A stretch of DNA of 64,000 bases from Saccharopolyspora erythraea NRRL 2338 (GTDB lineage Bacteria > Actinomycetota > Actinomycetes > Mycobacteriales > Pseudonocardiaceae): assembly GCF_000062885.1 (NCBI RefSeq), contig NC_009142.1, forward strand, positions 5,569,584 through 5,633,583, written 5' to 3'. A model generated the notes under the pieces. It saw only the letters and a program-made list of their open reading frames with translations, made no database searches and was not told the origin of the DNA. Of the stretch, positions 62,178 to 64,000 are shown in pieces (within the stretch, counting starts at the first letter, position 1; every line of letters starts with the position of its first letter). Both the position numbers and the translations under genes were made by a program.

Positions 62178-62219
62178 GACGGCCTCATCGGCCTCACGAT
62201 GGGGCCGTCGTCGTTTCCG
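62178..62219. terminator. Hairpin after the GntR gene
   Basis: GACGGCC at 62178-62184 pairs with GGCCGTC at 62213-62219 across a long loop, between the convergent GntR and IclR genes. Moderate support only. Confidence 0.4.
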
Positions 62220-62280
62220 CCCTCACAGACCTACATTTCGGTCCTGCGTTCCCCATTTCCCGCGTGCAGAGCGAGTTCCG

Positions 62281-63045
62281 CTACCGGTGGCTGATCTCGG
62301 CGGAGATGGCGTCGGCGTGTTCGCGCACGAGGGGCGCGCATCGGTCGCGAAGTTCTCCGGCGGAGATGCGCGCCGCGTTGACCGAGATGTTGAGGGCGGC
62401 GATGACGCCACTGCGGTCCCGGATGGGAGCCGCGACCGAGCGGACGCCCTCTTCTCGTTCACCATCGATCAACGCGAAGCCGTCCTCGCGCACCGTCATC
62501 AGGGCCTCGCGCAGCTCGCGCCGGTCTGTGATCGTGCGCGAGGTCAGGGGCGTGAGCTCGACCTCTTCGAGGTAGGCATCGAGTTCGGCGTCCGGCAACG
62601 CCGCGAGCAGAACCCGGCCGAGCGACGTCGGGTAGGCCGGCAACCGCGAGCCGATGTTCAGCGTGATCGACACGCTCCGCGGACTCGGCACCCGCGCCAG
62701 GTAGACGATCTCCGCACCGTCCAACGTCGCCAGCGAGGACGATTCCTGCGTGGAACTGGACAGGTCACGCATGTGCGGCTCAGCGTGCTCCCACCACGGA
62801 GAGGAGGAAAGATAGCCGTAGCCGAGGCGCATCACCTTCGACGTCAGCCGGAACCGGCGGTCCTGCTGTGTTGCGAAACCGACGCGGGTGAAGGTCAGCA
62901 GCACGCGGCGGACGGTCGCGCGAGTGAGGCCGGTGAGCTCGGCCGCCTGGCTGATGGTCAGCTCCGGGTGCTCCGCGGAGAAGGCCATCATGACCTGGAA
63001 GGCCTTGTCGACGGAATCGATGAAATCCGGATCTTCCCGTGACAC
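62281..63045 (-). CDS. IclR-family transcriptional regulator
   Basis: 254 residues. SVDKAFQVMMAFSAEHPELT, ISQAAELTGLTRATVRRVLL form the winged helix; the C-terminal GAF-like effector domain has YLARVPSPRSVSITLNIGSR, LPAYPTSLGRVLLAALPDAE and DGFALIDGEREEGVRSVAAP then IRDRSGVIAALNISV. The PcaR/PcaU-like layout suggests control of aromatic- or lactone-acid catabolism, matching the amidohydrolase gene 133 bases upstream on the same strand. Start is a GTG; the ribosome site is crowded and could be reassigned. Confidence 0.9.
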   Translation of the reverse strand: MSREDPDFIDSVDKAFQVMMAFSAEHPELTISQAAELTGLTRATVRRVLLTFTRVGFATQQDRRFRLTSKVMRLGYGYLSSSPWWEHAEPHMRDLSSSTQESSSLATLDGAEIVYLARVPSPRSVSITLNIGSRLPAYPTSLGRVLLAALPDAELDAYLEEVELTPLTSRTITDRRELREALMTVREDGFALIDGEREEGVRSVAAPIRDRSGVIAALNISVNAARISAGELRDRCAPLVREHADAISAEISHR

Positions 63046-63178
63046 TCCTGGCTCTCTCCGTCCCTCGCCCGCGGGCCTTTCCAGGCTGAACTCACCCCAG
63101 CCCGGACTGGCTCAAATCTACCCCACCTCGCGGCGCCGGGGAGCGCTCGACGGTGTCGCGAGGCGGATGTCTCCGTGA

Positions 63179-63998
63179 TCAGTGCGGGAAATCGAAGCAC
63201 TCCGCGGGGTTGTCGACCAGCAGTCGTCTGCGGTCGGTCTCCGTGAGGGCGAATTCGGCGAGGAGGTCGACCAGGTCACCGTCGTCGGGGACGAAGCCGT
63301 GGGTGTTGGGGTGGGGGGAAATCCGTACCCCACACGACCCGTTCCGGCGCACTCCAGGCGAGCAACCGGGCGAGCGCGGCGGAGTCGCTCATGTCCGGTG
63401 GAACGGTGGCAAGACGGTCGGCGCCGCTGAGCTTGACCCAGACCCGCCCGGTGTCGAGCAGCCGGCGCAAAACCGTCACCGCAGGAGAGTCGAGGCCCTG
63501 GCGCAGATCGACACGGCCCATGTGGTCGATGACGACCGGAAGCGGTAGCGACCGGATGAAGTCCTCGTGTTCGGCGAGGCCGTTGCCGGCGACGTGCAGC
63601 GCGATGTGCCACCCGTAGGGGCGGACCAGATCCGTGATCGCTTCGATTGCTCCTGGCGTAGGCGCGGGTCCGAGATGCGGGGTGAAATGCAGACGGGCCC
63701 CGCGAACGCCGGCGTCATGCAAGCGGGCGACTTCCGCCGCGGAGGTGTCGGGGCGGATCAGCGCAACACCGCGGTAACGGCCCGCGCCTTCCTCCAACGC
63801 GGCCACCAAGGAGGCGTGGTCGGCGCCGTGCGCGGCCGACTGGACGAGCACCGCCCGATGGAACCCGAGCAGGTGGTGCAGCTTCTGCAGGTCTGCGAGC
63901 GGCGCTTCGGGGGGTGTGAAGGTCCGGTCCGGCGCGTACGGGAACAGGCTCGTGGGGCCGAATATGTGGCAGTGCGCGTCGCAGGCGTCGGCGGGCAC
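63179..63998 (-). CDS. TIM-barrel amidohydrolase (amidohydrolase_2), partial and frameshifted
   Basis: Enters from the right edge; the GTG at 63998 may be the start or internal. ACDAHCHIFGPTSLFPYAPD holds the metal-binding HxH-type opening, DHMGRVDLRQGLD and VWGTDFP the later ligands. At about 63310 the main frame goes wrong in a CCCCCC run; deleting one C gives WGTDFPHPNTHGFVPDD and then LVDLLAEFALTETDRRRLLV, DNPAECFDFPH, ending at the TGA 63179-63181. The family cleaves lactones such as pyrone-dicarboxylate or decarboxylates aromatic acids. Confidence 0.82.
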
Positions 63999-64000
63999 GT

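Noticed and set aside
1-64000. CRISPR arrays, rRNA genes or a replication origin
   Set aside because: No regularly spaced direct repeats, rRNA-like sequence or DnaA-box cluster were seen on reading the window.

Overview
The window is high-GC actinobacterial DNA. GC-rich third codon positions, frequent GTG starts, GGAGG-type ribosome binding sites, a HAIR operator upstream of dnaK, DUF574 methyltransferase and PucR/DksA/LysM gene types all fit a Pseudonocardiales-like soil actinomycete (Saccharopolyspora or Amycolatopsis relatives would be my guess; species cannot be set from this sequence alone).

Layout. 1-6.2 kb: end of a PPOX-fold protein, a DUF574 methyltransferase, a broken NPCBM module, an orphan dnaK with HspR-type operator, small hypotheticals and a RibD/DHFR-like reductase. 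6.5-9.7 kb: a one-strand set of two LuxR-type response regulators, a receiver-only protein and a four-helix membrane protein, all three receivers having lost conserved acidic residues. 9.8-22.1 kb: a locus of enzymes from families that are often exported but that here have no signal peptide: HAD-M28 peptidase fusion, two large unknown proteins, SNase-like nuclease, alpha/beta hydrolase, animal-type haem peroxidase, protealysin-like M4 protease with an emfourin-like inhibitor, and LysM proteins. Three related intergenic sequence blocks tie this locus together and it is the best candidate for an undescribed system. 22.5-28.4 kb: acyl-CoA dehydrogenase, small membrane proteins, a PucR regulator and a DksA/TraR zinc-finger protein. 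28.7-33.4 kb: MFS transporter, acyl-CoA dehydrogenase, acyl-CoA ligase and a truncated M20 hydrolase on one strand, with a divergent TetR regulator. 34-37 kb: a HAD remnant, a 3' tRNA fragment, and an Rrf2 regulator divergent from an Old Yellow Enzyme. 37.1-42.1 kb: a large Cas4/RecB-like nuclease-helicase fusion and an amidase. 42.3-49.1 kb: a damaged accessory island with an integrase remnant, a DUF6493-like plus SWIM zinc-finger gene pair, a complete IS701-family element with CTAG target duplication, a NACHT NTPase fragment and an IS5-family fragment. 49.4-64 kb: a catabolic locus (ADP-forming acyl-CoA ligase, thioesterase, and a tightly coupled six-gene operon of MmgE/PrpD, ABC importer, acyl-CoA dehydrogenase and a fused hydratase/3-hydroxyacyl-CoA dehydrogenase) with GntR and IclR regulators and an amidohydrolase at the right edge.

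Caution: at least ten otherwise well-conserved genes carry single-base frameshifts, several inside short G or C runs. This could be real decay, but the pattern also fits uncorrected indel errors, so every 'pseudogene' call below should be read with that in mind. All functional names come from reading motifs by eye; no database search was run.
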